NCBI GenBank assembly: GCA_023014485.1
Contig: JAJOZX010009062.1
Coordinates: 101,996-165,995, forward strand
Source: Bathynomus jamesi
Lineage: Eukaryota; Arthropoda; Malacostraca; Isopoda; Cirolanidae
DNA: 64,000 nucleotides
Direction: 5' to 3'
Within the stretch, counting starts at the first letter, position 1. The number at the start of each line of letters is the position of its first letter. Below the pieces are notes generated by a model, which saw nothing but the letters and a program-made list of their open reading frames with translations, ran no database searches and was not told the DNA's origin. The position numbers were made by a program, and so were the translations under genes. Shown in pieces: positions 43,575 through 57,216 of the stretch.

Positions 43575-44289
43575 TAGAAAGTAATAAGAGCAAATTCGAT
43601 TTCAAATTCACATTGTAAATTTAGTATGGAAAGAGTGAGTATAAAAATTTAATTGAAATTCTGATTAACTTAATTTCATGTAGGGTTTCTCGTTTTCAGG
43701 GATTTTCACTAGCCCCGTTTCCGGAGACAAAATCGGCCATCGTCCCGGCATCCAGGATATCTCTCTTTATAAATAATAATGATAATAAAGTCTTAAAGTG
43801 TTTAAGCATTAGATAATTCTAGATTATTTAGTTAATATTAAATATAAATATTTTGACGCAATAATGATAAATATAATAAAGGATAGAGTCTTGGCCGAGA
43901 TTCAAACACTGCAGAAACATAAATACAGTATGTAGCGTAGGCGGCTATGCCTAAATGCTCATTTGTAGCATTGCATTTCAACAAAAATAGATTATATTAC
44001 AGAGTAATTTATACGAACACTGAATTGAAATAATAACCGAATTATAGGCACTATTCGAGTTGTACAACGCGACGTGATTGGTGTTATGTGATTTGTCATC
44101 ATAGTCTTTATATTTGTATTTTGTAGATACAGTAGTAAATTAATGTAAAACTATTTGAAATAAGGATTTTAGAATAGTTTGAAAAACCGCGGAAATCCCG
44201 GGATTTGCTGCGTTTGTCCACGGTTTAAGGTTATCATTTTCCGCCCGGGATCCCAGTTGAAAAACCCTAATTCCATGGACGGGAAGGAG
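43575..44289. other. AT-rich spacer
   Basis: No gene supported. Contains CGGGATCCC-like strings near 44,200 and 44,246 that also occur near 16,040 and 23,960. Confidence 0.5.
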
Positions 44290-44790
44290 GAACCAACGGT
44301 GAAAGCTCACAAAAATGGCCGCTCATTGAGGAAGAAGGGAAGGAAAATCAAGGTTGAGGGTTTTCGAGATGCCTGGACACTCTGTGTTTGAAAGATTGGG
44401 GACATAGACAGGGGGTGGGAGGGAAAATGGATTGAGGAACATTGTTCCAGATTTCACCGGTTGAGTAAATGAAAGACTGAGCATATCGATTAACTCTTGC
44501 ATTAGAGAGTTGGACAAAAAAGGAATGAGAATGTGTCGAATGTCTGGTATTGCGCGCTTTCCTTAAAATAGGAGGCACGCACTTTGAGAGATCAGAAAAG
44601 CAGTGTCCTTTATAATAGTGTGAGGAAACATTGCGGCGAAGAGAGAGAGAGTGAAAACATTAATTAAGAGGCGGGGAATTGATGGGACGAAAAACCTGTG
44701 ATTCCATCCGATGAAGTAGAGTTGTGTCGTTTCAACGGGTGAGTTGTTTCCATTTAAGGGTAAAAAATAGGCCAATGTCTGTAAGAAATT
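44290..44790 (-). mobile_element. Non-LTR retrotransposon C-terminal fragment
   Basis: Minus-strand frames read HRFFVPSIPRLL, then RYAQSFIYSTGEIWNNVP, then HRVSRHLEN, the usual ending of a non-LTR ORF2 after the reverse transcriptase. Broken by frameshifts. Clade not assigned. Confidence 0.5.
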
Positions 44791-45097
44791 TAATTTATAA
44801 TTGAAATAAATAAATATTATATATAAAACAAATTAATAAAATGATAGATATAAATATTTTGAGAATTAGGCCTCTTTTCATTTCAGTACACAATTTACTG
44901 CGTTTAGATCTATAGGTTTTTTTCAAATATTTGCGTGCTTTACGACTTTGTCATGCATAAACACGTAAACAATTTTTTGTCAAAATTTTGTTTTCTCCAA
45001 ACATTCCTTACTACTCTGATATTTTTAAAGTGTAAATACAGCGAATTTTTTAAGCGAGGAGGAACGCACGGAACATTTAAAAGGTTGAAATTATATT

Positions 45098-45172
45098 AAT
45101 AATAACAATAATAATAATAATAATAATAATAATGATAATAATAATAATAATAACAATAATAATAATATTTTG
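45098..45172. repeat. (AAT)n microsatellite
   Basis: Imperfect trinucleotide run immediately before the LINE. Confidence 0.9.
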
Positions 45173-45174
45173 GT

Positions 45175-46620
45175 ATCATTTTCTGAAGTAAAGAGGTTAA
45201 TTAAAGAGTTAAGACTGGTTATGCGTCAGGCGTAGATGACTTATCGAATGAGCACTTAAAATATGCAAATGACGTAGTATGTCTGCATATATCATTGCTC
45301 CTATCAGCCATGCTTGTTCATAGCTATATCTCTGCAGAGTTCATGAGGGTATGTATCTCGCCCCTGGTCAAAAATAAGTACGGAGACATTCTGTCCAGCA
45401 ATAATCACAGGCCTATTGGTGTCGCTTCCTTCTTCTCGAAACTACTAGAAAAACTCTTGTTACTCCGATTAAATGATTTCCTATGGACATCTCCTAATCA
45501 GTTTGGCTTTAAAAGGTCCCACTCAACTGACCTGTGTATCTATGTACTTAAAGAAACAATAACTAAATACATTGACAGTAATTCAACCATTTATAGCTGT
45601 TTGATATAAGTAAGGCATATGATAGGGTGAACCACAATATTTTATTTGCAAAACTAGAAGACAGGAAGGTTCTCATGTACATATTAAATTTATTGAAATT
45701 TTGGTATTCCCACCAATCTTTCACTGTTAGGTGGGGCAATGTACTATCCGAGTGTTTTGGCTCCTCTTGCGGGGTGAGACAAGACTCCTTGCTCTCCCCT
45801 GTGCTGTTTAATGTGTATATTGACGGATTAATTGCTTCATTTAATGAGGCAACACTAGGATGTTGTATAGATAACACAAGGATAAATAACTTAGTTTATG
45901 CCGATGATATGGTGTTAATAAGTCCCTCTGTTAAAGGTCTGGATCGGCTACTAAATGTCTGCGAAGTGTATTCGCAGAAACATGATATTCTTTTTAATGT
46001 TACAAAAACTAAGGTTATGCAATTTCATCCTAAAAGCTGTAATCAGCCAGCTGATATAAGGTTTAAAATGAATGGTGAAGTAATTGAGGAAGTACAAGAG
46101 TTTAAGTATTTGGGTCAAACTATTACCAGCTCCTTGAGTGATGACTCGGATATAAGAAAACATTCTCGAAGCCTGTGTGCTAAAGCGAATATGACCATAA
46201 GGAACTTTCATTTCTGTACAAGTGAAGCTAAAGACACACTCTTTCGTACTTTCTGCAGTAATATATACGGTCAGCAACTCTGGGTGAATTATAAAAAAGG
46301 TTCTGGCAGAACCCTAAATTTGCTGTACAACAGGTCTTTTAGACTCTTACATAAATTACCCCCCGAGATGCTGAGCTTCGCAAATGTTTGCTACCCGCAA
46401 TGTCCCGAGCTTCTCGGAGGTAACAAGACGTGTTCAACACAGTCTAATGCAAAGAATTAAAAAATCAACCAACCCGATCATCCAAGCTGTCCATGAGTCC
46501 TGCCATTTATCCTCTAAGCTATGGACTTCTTGGTACGAAAACGTCTGTCTGTAGCTCCACTTAACTTCAACTTAACTTAACTTCAACCTTTTCATTTCAT
46601 TTCATTTCATTTCAATAATA
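45175..46620 (+). mobile_element. 5'-truncated non-LTR retrotransposon (reverse transcriptase)
   Basis: 45,295-45,609 holds NHRPIGVASFFSKLLEK and NQFGFKRSHSTD. 45,627-46,460 holds GVRQDSLLSPVLFNVYIDGL, the catalytic YADDMVL, and KFKYLGQTI-type thumb sequence. The end (KLWTSWYENVCL) lies in another frame to about 46,552. Breaks lie near 45,605 and 46,410. The 3' end has TTAACTTCAAC and TTCAT repeats. Endonuclease absent by truncation. CR1/L2-like by feel, not proven. Confidence 0.8.
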
Positions 46621-46625
46621 ATAAT

Positions 46626-46800
46626 TCAGAAAGAACACATTACATAAGATATACATCACATCCATACAGGCACAATGTTGGCATTAACGTTTAATTTTGT
46701 ATTTTTTAGTGACAAATAGTTTAATTACAGTATTCTTATGTGAATATGCCGTTGGCAGGCATAACAGCTTTTCAGGCAAAAATCTTTGAGATTCATTTCT
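46626..46800 (-). mobile_element. LINE 3' end, third copy
   Basis: TTCAGAAAGAACACATTACATAAG-type 3' end shared with 9,714 and 60,829, with an (ATT)n tail. Confidence 0.6.
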
Positions 46801-48620
<1,820 letters not shown>

Positions 48621-48752
48621 GGCAAAGTTAGTTTTAATTTATTAAAACCAAAATGTTAATACTTTCCATTTGTAACAATTCTACTTTTTAACTTTTTACT
48701 CGTCATTTGAATTTCCAGTACACAAAGTTTGTGTTAATTAACTTTTCTTCAG

Positions 48753-48971
48753 ATACACTTGGTGAATAAAGTAACCTTTGATTACTATGGCAGACGTGAT
48801 GTGAAATCACTTCCATTGTTTGTTACACAGGTTGGTAATTCTGCCTCCTTGACGATGTCATTCACGTACCCGGGAGGAATGTGCGGTCGCTACGTGATTG
48901 TTGTCAGGGAAATCAAGCAAGAGTTTTTTATATTTTTTGAGCTACAAGGAACTCGATATGTTTTTAAATAA
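48753..48971 (+). CDS. Orphan terminal exon, paralogue of 7,217-7,435
   Basis: A TTCTTCAG acceptor, 219 bp, phase 0, ending in a TAA that overlaps an AATAAA signal. Product has VTFDYYGRRD, SFTYPGGMCGRYVIVVRE and FELQGTRYVF; about half its residues match the minus-strand exon at 7,217. It is on the opposite strand from the other copies, and no upstream exon could be identified in the window. The intact frame suggests it is or was part of a functional gene whose 5' part lies among the LINE-rich DNA or was lost. Confidence 0.55.
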   Translation: MHLVNKVTFDYYGRRDVKSLPLFVTQVGNSASLTMSFTYPGGMCGRYVIVVREIKQEFFIFFELQGTRYVFK

Positions 48972-50200
48972 AAACACCACATTCAGACCATCTATAATAG
49001 AGTTTTATTACTGAATTGTATTTTTTTAACACTTAGTAGAGGCTACATTTTTCTACTCTAACGGTGAACATTGAAGAGTTTCCTGTTTCTTATATATAAC
49101 ATCGACCCTCATATACAATACACTTTAATAACTTTTGGTGTACACATGATAGAAAGGAATTGGAAGTGGCATATAAGTGCATAATTATTATTCTTTAACA
49201 CACTACATTACAAATTTCTAGGTCTGAACATAAATGTCTCAATTATGCTTTCATATGCCGTTTGCCATTTGTTTCTATGATATGTACATTAAAAGTTATT
49301 GAAGCTTAAATTTGTACAAGGACTTTGTAATCACTCAGTTGATTTTACATTTCACCGAGATAATATAAGATTAGCCTGTGACAATGTAAATTTAAAATAA
49401 CTCAAGTAAATGTTTCAAGGATTTCAGCCTTTATATTCACTTTCTTTGCAAGACCGTTTCGTCTGCTGGGATGACGTACATAAACAAGAAAAAGAGCATA
49501 CTGAGCCTAATGTATGATATTTCGTACATCAAGATCTATTAGTTGATAAATTCAAATTCAGGAAGATAATAACAGTCAAAGATTCTTTGAATTTATGTTC
49601 AAGCCCGCCAACTACTAAAAGTTATTGTATCATAGGTCAAGTAACTAGATGTTAGGAGTATGAACCGCCATCTCATAATTATACTGACAATTAATGTTTT
49701 AGGCAAAGTACAAATGTAAGATCCGCCAATCATAGTGAGTCTAAAAAGAAAAAATTGTAATAACGATAAAAAACAGGCTAAATAGTAATATTATGACCAT
49801 ATATGTAGGCAGTCGTCCCCTTTATTCCAAAGGCAATGATCCTCGGTCAAATTTAAATACTATCCAGATGTGCACAGTCAATTTGTCCGGCGAAGGGGAT
49901 ACCTAAAACCGAAATGCTTATTCTTGATTGTTCATAAATCATTGGATAGCTTTTCGATATGTTTCTTTAATCATCTACATTTTGGTCTTGATCGCATAAA
50001 AAGACGATAAATGAATTCAAGAATTCCGTGATTACAGTATTATGTTTGAACAAAGCTAAACATGTTTATTTCACCATTTTTAATATTGTATTCTTTACTC
50101 TGTTTAAAATCGTTTGCGAACTGTCTTACTTTAAAACTTACAAAAATCATTTATATATACAATAATTTAGCTCCGTTTGTTAACATTAAATTTATAGAAC
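48972..50200. other. Non-coding spacer downstream of the orphan exon
   Basis: No gene seen. Confidence 0.5.
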
Positions 50201-50215
50201 ATTTTAGCAACGTTG

Positions 50216-51898
50216 TTGTTGTTGTTGTTGGTTAGCCGATCAGCCCACCCTGACTGAGCAAGCCGGCGGCACGCAGGCAACCGATCGCCCTCTCCGGAGT
50301 GGACCAGAGGTTCAGCGCACTAGTGATGTTGTGTTGTGTTCTATGTTGTGCTACAGCCGTACAGTCTGTTATAATGTGTTCAATTGTTTGTGGTGTGTCC
50401 TGCCACAGGTGGCAGGTGTCGACTGTGGAGTTGTCTAGTGTGTGTTTATTTGTCTGTAAGTTGGGGTAATGTCCACATCGGAATCGTGCTAAGTTAACTC
50501 GATCCGATCTGCTCAGGCTGATCTCTGACCTGTCAATGGGTGGAAGTTTTGCACCTAGGACCGCATTCGGACCAAGTCGTGTCAGCGCTTTGTGGGTTAA
50601 ATGTATGTGTGTGTGTTTTCTGTACTGTGTGATGTCTGTGGGGCGTGGTATGAAATGGAGTATTTAGTTATAATGTCTCTCTGGTGTTACTTTAATGGTG
50701 CGAGGTGTTGGTGCATGATTGTACTTGTAGTGGCAAGGGTGTTGTGGGTTATTTGCTACTGCTGCCATGAATTGTGTTCCCCTCATGTCTAAATGTTCCC
50801 TAACTTTAGTATTTTTGTTTCTGTGTGCAGGTGTTCTCTTGGTGTTGTTTGAGTGCATCCTGTAATGATACGAAGTGCGTTGTTTTGTATTGTTTGTAAG
50901 GTGTTTATGTGTGTGATGGAGATAATGGGTGCCCAGCATGGGCTAGCATAGTCCATAACTGAACGAATATATTGTTTGTATAAGAGTGATGTTGTTTCCG
51001 GCTGGTGTCCAAAGTTTGTGCCTGTTAGTACCCTAAGCGTGTTAAGTCTTGACGTACATTTGTTTTTAATGTCCTGAATGTGGTTTGCAATAGATAATGA
51101 TGTGTTGTATGTGACCCCAAGTATTTTGGTCCTGTGAGTGTGTGGAATGTTGGTGTTGTTTAGTGTAAGTTGTGGAGTTAGCTGGTATTCTTTTGTGTTG
51201 CTTGTAAGCAAGGTGATGGTTGATTTTGTGGGCGCTACTTTGAGTCTATTGTGTGTGAGCCAGTCTTGTATACTGTTTATGTTTGTAGGTTATTTGTAGC
51301 AGTGTCGATGTTGTTGTGGGTGGATGTTAGAGTGATGTCATCTACATATGATGATAAGGTAAGCTTGTTATCTATGGGTGTTGGAATGTCATGCATGTAT
51401 AAGTTGAACAGTGTTGGTGAGAGAAACAGAACCTTGAGGAACCCCGTTCGGAAAAAGCTTGTTTTTGGATGACTTGCCATTAAATGTGACATGTGAGTAT
51501 CTTCCTGAAAGGTAGTTGCTCTGCCACCTTTTGGTGTTATTGTGCATGTTTGTGTTGAGTATTTTGTTTATGAGAGGGAAGCGTGGGACAGCATCAATGC
51601 TTTACTAATGTCTATTGTTGCTAATAGTGTACGATGAGCTGGTCGTCTGGAGTTGATGCCATCCATGATGCGCTGCATGAGGTTAGTGAGTAATGTCATG
51701 GTTGAGTGGTGAGGTCCGAATCCATGTTGAGTAGGCGATAGTGGTATGTGTGGTTTGGTGATTTGTAAGATTAGTCTTTCTGTTACTTTGGAAGGTGTTC
51801 ATAGTAAAGTAATGGGTCTATTGGAAGCTGGTTTTGTGTAATAATTTTACCTTGTTTCCATATCGGGAAAACTGGAAAACACATAAAAGGAATCAACG
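50216..51898 (-). mobile_element. 5'-truncated Jockey-like LINE with (CAA)n tail
   Basis: Minus-strand pieces: HGFGPHHSTMT, PTLFNLYMHDIPTP, a YVDDITLT version of the catalytic motif, KILGVTYNTSLSIANHI, and YASPCWAPIIS. The 3' end has a CAA repeat. TTTTAGCAACGTTG flanks both ends (50,202-50,215 and 51,899-51,912), a 14-bp target duplication. Multiple frameshifts. Confidence 0.85.
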
Positions 51899-51935
51899 TT
51901 TTAGCAACGTTGATTGCTTTTATGTGTTTCCAATA
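51873..51935. repeat. Inverted repeat at the LINE 5' junction
   Basis: AACACATAAAAGGAATCAAC before and its near-exact inverse (GTTGATTGCTTTTATGTGTT) after a short TTAGC loop, directly at the junction between LINE and flank. Confidence 0.75.
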
Positions 51936-52950
51936 TTTTTGAAATGTTACTGAAATAAGTGTAAAAATCTTCCTTTATAGTTTAAATGTTTGAAATACCT
52001 TATAAATATCGATATTTTTCACGTTTTGGAGGAGCGACAACTAATGTAATATTTACTTGTATAATTTTTCGATTTTATTGGAAGTCTGCGATTTGAAAGT
52101 CTGACAACGCTTTCCTTGACTTGATGCGATCCTTCACGAAATGCTTGTACTTTCGCAGAGAAAATATAGTTAATTCTTACAAAAAAAACTTCGCCGTGAG
52201 ATGGAGGTTTTTCTGTTGCAATACCTACAAACTTCAGTCCGAGTTCTAATATGTCAGTTCATTATTAATGAGGTCAACGTCATTTTATTAAATTTATTTT
52301 AAAACTCAATGAATTAAAAATATCGTTCATGAGAGTACTTGCGTTAATGTATCCGCCCAAACAAATGCATTTATGAACTTTATTTGTAATAAATGAAATT
52401 TGCCTTAAAATGGCGATATTCTTTGATCTGAGTCTACAGCTTCCTTTCATTCGTTTATTTATTCTTTACAGTTTCTTTTTGAAATACTACAGAATACTAA
52501 TATATACTGTATATATATATATATATATATAAAGATATATTCGCTGAAAAAGCATCTCTGTTGTTATGACTAATACCACAGTTGTTTATTAAATTACTAC
52601 AGTTAACTAAATACAAACAGTCCTCCAAACATGAGAAATTAAGAACGGAAACTGTATAAGACATGGTTGGAAAGGAATACATTGAATTTGCTTGAAACTA
52701 TTTTTGGTTACATTATCTCAAATGATATTGGAGGTTTAAATGTAATGGACCGCAAGTGAAACGAAACTGTATTCAATGTACTGTACAACAATCTGTCTTA
52801 AAGATAAATCTGCAATGAGTCATTACTAGGTGAAATCGCTATTAACTTCACCGATCAGCATGTAGATTTACGGTTGAAATATACACGAAATACGGTGTGT
52901 CAACAAGTACAGATCGGCTGTCGTTATCCAGTGCAGGCAAATAGCATCAA
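51936..52950. other. AT-rich spacer before copy B
   Basis: No gene. (AT)n at about 52,505-52,531. The left edge of copy B cannot be fixed because copy A starts at the window edge. Confidence 0.5.
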
Positions 52951-53558
52951 AAGTGTTACTGGCAACCCATTCAATCTCAGCACGGAAAACACTGTAACAG
53001 AAGTTTATGATAAAATAGGGTGTGTTAATTTTAGTAAAGGCAACAATTCAAAAACTGCTAATGCTTAAATGATGTCATATTATCTAGCAAACTTAGAAAT
53101 ATCTTTAGTGTTGTTTAAAAAAGCCATTTACCTAATTATATTTGACCATAAAGGTTTGAAATATAACCTAAATATGACTGTAGCATCGTATATTAATGTG
53201 CCATTGATATGTGACGTCAACTTTGGTTATTTTTGGTGTGCAGTATGGTTTCTAAGTTCACATAGTCACAAATGCTGGAGTTTTGATTGTGAATGCATGT
53301 GTTTTCCCTCCTTTTTGACAATTTTGATTACTTCCTAATGTAAATATTGTGTAATTCAAATTATTCGAAATGTTATGTGTGACCCAAACTTACTTTATAT
53401 TTTGATATGATAGATATATGAAATTGTCGTTACTTTGAATAATTAAGTCTTGTACCTATAACAACACAACCTTTTATCTGAGCTTATAGGAAGATATTAA
53501 GAATTTCAATTAACTTAATTTCATATAATCATAATCAGTAGCCCTATCCAAATTTCAA

Positions 53559-55884
53559 TGACATTTCTTTTGTTCACAGGTCTACAGGATGAGTCAGAAA
53601 GAAATCAGAACCCGAAGCAAATCAAGTTGTCACCTAAGTCAATTGGTGGGGACTGGGGGAACTTCCCCCTCCTGAGCTGCCCACAGTCAGAGATCTGCTG
53701 AGATATGGTTTGTTGAGGAGAGAGATGAGTGAGGAAGACAGGAGGAATTACCCTGTTAATGATCTGATTAACAACGGCATCGTTCCAGGGCTACTGGCTC
53801 AGTTGAGAAAGGCCAACGATCTATTCACAGGACCTGTAATCAACACTGAGGTCAGGATCAGGGCTAAAGTGAAGGCACTGTGGGATGAGGCAGTGAAGGC
53901 GTCCATTGGCAATGTGAAGCTAGAGGTCAAAGATAGGTTCATGATGAAACTGGACAAATTGGTGGACATCCTGACCTGTCACTGTGTGATCAGGAGCTGC
54001 AGTGAGCTTGGGTGCAACCCTGTCTGCAACAGTGAGGTTCACATTGACTGCAGCTGCAGGAGCGAGCAGAAGATACCAGTGCAGGAGCTTTTCTTCACTA
54101 AAGGTCAGAGAGAAAAGGTGGGCAGTATGGGGGCACACCAGATGGGTCTAGCTGATCACCCTGAGACCAGGAGACAGGAAGCAGTGCTGCAGAGACAGGA
54201 GCAGAGAAGGAAGGCCGAGGAGAAGAGGAGGAGGAAGGCAGAGGAGTCAGCCAAGAAAGAAGAAGGTTGAGGAGGAGTCACTGCTGGAGATGGAGTTGGA
54301 GGAGACTGGAGATATACTGGACGAGATACACTGTGCTGAAAGAAACTGCAGAGATTGCCACTGTTACCTGGATTTATGCTGGTCTTATCACAGAATTTGA
54401 CACAGCACTGGTGATTGACCACAACGGTGAGGAGGGCTCAGGAGAGACTGACTAAGGAGCTGGTCAAGAAGTTTCATGAAGAGATTAGGGAAAATGGCAT
54501 CACCTGTATCTTCTTTGATGGGAAAAGAGATGACACCAAAGTGATGATGGAAGCTGAGGGCAGTGACAGGCAATTTCCTGGCCTCATTAAGGAAGAACAC
54601 TACACAGTGTGCAATGAACCAGGTGGGAAATATTTGTGGCGGTATTTTGTACCAGAGGAAGCTGCAGAGGAGAGAAGTCATGCTGAGGTCATTGCTGATC
54701 ATCTGGTGAACTGGATAAGAGAGAGAGGACCAGACCAGATCCTTTTGGCCATAAGAGGTGACAGTACTAATGTGAATACTGGCTGGGAGGGAGGAGTAAT
54801 GCATTAGGTGGAGGCCAAGCTTAGCAAGAAGTTCGTGTGGATTGTCTGTGACTTGCAGACTAGGGAGCTGAGTCTCAGACACCTGGTGACTGCACTGGAT
54901 GGCAAAACATTGAGCAACAACAATTGGTCTGGACCCCTAGGGAAGATGTTAGACACTTCCACTAAGCTGAAGATCAACCCAAACTTTACGAGGATCACTG
55001 CTGGCCTCTCTACCCATCTCAGTCAGGAGGTAGTCAGGACCTCAGCACAGACAAATCATATGGCTACAGAATCATCACTGCCATCAGATCAGGAGAGGTA
55101 CCTCAGAGTCTAGCTTTCCTGGAGATTGGGCCACTCTGTCACAGTAGGTGGGTCACCACGGCTCTAAGGTTCTGCAGATCGTGGATTTCCAAACATGGGT
55201 TGAAGGTAGGAACCTGAAGAATCTGAGGATAATTGTGGAATTCATAGTGGGAGTCTACATGCCAAACTGGTTCAACATCAAGTTAAATTAAAGCTGGGTG
55301 GAGGGTCTCAGGCATGTAATGTACCAGCTGGAGCTGCTCAGAAGTCAGAAGAAGGAGGTGATAGGAATAGTGATGCCTACAGTGAAGAGATCAGCCTGGT
55401 ATGCACACTCTGAGGCTGTGTTCCAGGCCACGCTGTGCAGTGAGGTGGAGGAGGAGAGGAGGGAGGCAGTGAAGAGGATACTGAAATCAGAGGTGAAGGA
55501 GATGAGGACACACATGTAGGAGACTGCAGTGTCAGACCCAGGAAGACTCCTGACATCAACCCAGATGCCACCAAACTCTCGGGGCTTATTGATTGGAACT
55601 CTGGCGTGACTGAGCCTCCTCTGACCTGCTCCCTCACCACTGCTGCAATCAAGGAGTTTCTGGATAGACCAATGGAAGTTCCTGCATGGCCCTCACACAC
55701 ACAGTCAGTAGAGAGGTGTGTAAGGATTACAACTGAGGCTGCACATGTTTACTCACAAGAGAGGAGGGAGGCGTACATCAGTGGCCAGGTGGCCAGTAGG
55801 GAGCTCATGTCCAGGAACAAGAGCAAGGCAGACATGGCATCCTTGCCAAAGTTCGAGAAACCTATCTATATTTCTAAGTTTTAA
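53559..55884 (+). pseudogene. Multi-copy hAT-like transposase-like gene, copy B
   Basis: Same gene as 610-2946 with additional damage: early frame changes near 53,610-53,665, one at 54,266, an in-frame TAG at about 54,806, and others near 55,010-55,100 and 55,480. Several differences from copy A are one-base losses in short runs of C, A or G. Confidence 0.5.
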
Positions 55885-56034
55885 TATGAAATACAATCAA
55901 AATGTCTTTAATTGTATGAATGTAAAATGTCGTTATATATGGCATCCTTGGCAAAGTTCAAGAAACCTATCTATATTTCTAAGTTTTACTATTGAAATAC
56001 AATCAAAATGCCTTTAATTGTGTGCAATGTATGT

Positions 56035-57216
56035 TATACGGGACGACAGTAATACGAAGAATTAATTAAAATTGAAATAATTAGTATATTTTAATGATTA
56101 ATGTACGAAGCTACGCAATCCTTTCTAAGCCCTTAAGTAATTGATCAACTTGGAAAAAACACCAATTACACAAGCAGGTGTTCGCCGACGTCTTAATAAT
56201 TAACGAAAACATCATTATAATGTTAAGACAATTAGTCTTCCCAATTAAAGAGCTTAGATGCACTTTTGCGACATCTGGCGCTTGTTAATTGCTTAGGTTG
56301 CCCAACGAACCTTCAAAGCTAAAATCTCACATCCGTTACGAAACCCTTGACTGTGGAAATTCCAGATTCTTGGTTTTACGGTGACGTGTCGCTCTGACGT
56401 ATGTGAGAGTGAATTCCTTCTTATATAAGGAGGAGTTCAGCCATTGAAGTACAGATTCAGATTTTAGATTTTGAGCAACTCTCAGCCAAACTTTGGGTGG
56501 AGCTGAACTCACCTGGGTCTCCGCGGGTAATGGGCGCATATTACCTCGTATGCATCAGTTTTGCTTCTTGCGATTTTTAGAAAGGGCACAAGGGTAGTTG
56601 CTTCGAGAAGAAAAACCGTCATTCATTTTATCGCGGGCGACGAGGAGCGAGTTGCCCGCTTGTAACTTAACTTGCTTTACAGCGGACCTATAACGGAGCA
56701 CAGGGGTTGCTTTCAAGAAGAGGTCCGTCTGACTTGAATTAACGTAGCTTACCTCTGGGTGAAGGGTAAAATTTCACCTATCAAAATTAGGGAACCAGTT
56801 CGTATCGGAAATTCGATGCCGTAGATCTGACCGAAGGAAACGCTAGTAGACTCAGTTCGTTTATTTCTATGTGACCTTAATTGTCACGCATTAGCATAAG
56901 AATAACTTACATAATTAGAACCCGGTGAACTTAATATAAATTAGACCTTGTGAACTGAAGTATAAACTCTCACCTGTAATCCGCCTATTTGAACTTGATT
57001 AAAATTACTTAAAATTAAAGCCGACTCTCAGTTATCCTATAATAATTAAACTTAAATTCGAGGAGTGAAAAAGGGGCTAAGAAAGCTCCCGGATCCGGCA
57101 AGTGACCTGAAAGTCAATCTGGCAAGTGACCTGTAGGTCAGCGCACTCTGTCGGAAGAGTACTTTTATTGTACTTGGGGATTAAAACTCACCGGGTAAAA
57201 CGCCCCCAGGTATAAT
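56035..57216. mobile_element. 1.18-kb inserted repeat, copy B
   Basis: Same element as 3,097-4,277. Both flanks read ATGTATGT here (56,027-56,034 and 57,217-57,224). Confidence 0.45.

Noticed and set aside
50601..50792. Plus-strand Cys/Val/Trp-rich frame
   Set aside because: Antisense of the Jockey-like LINE.
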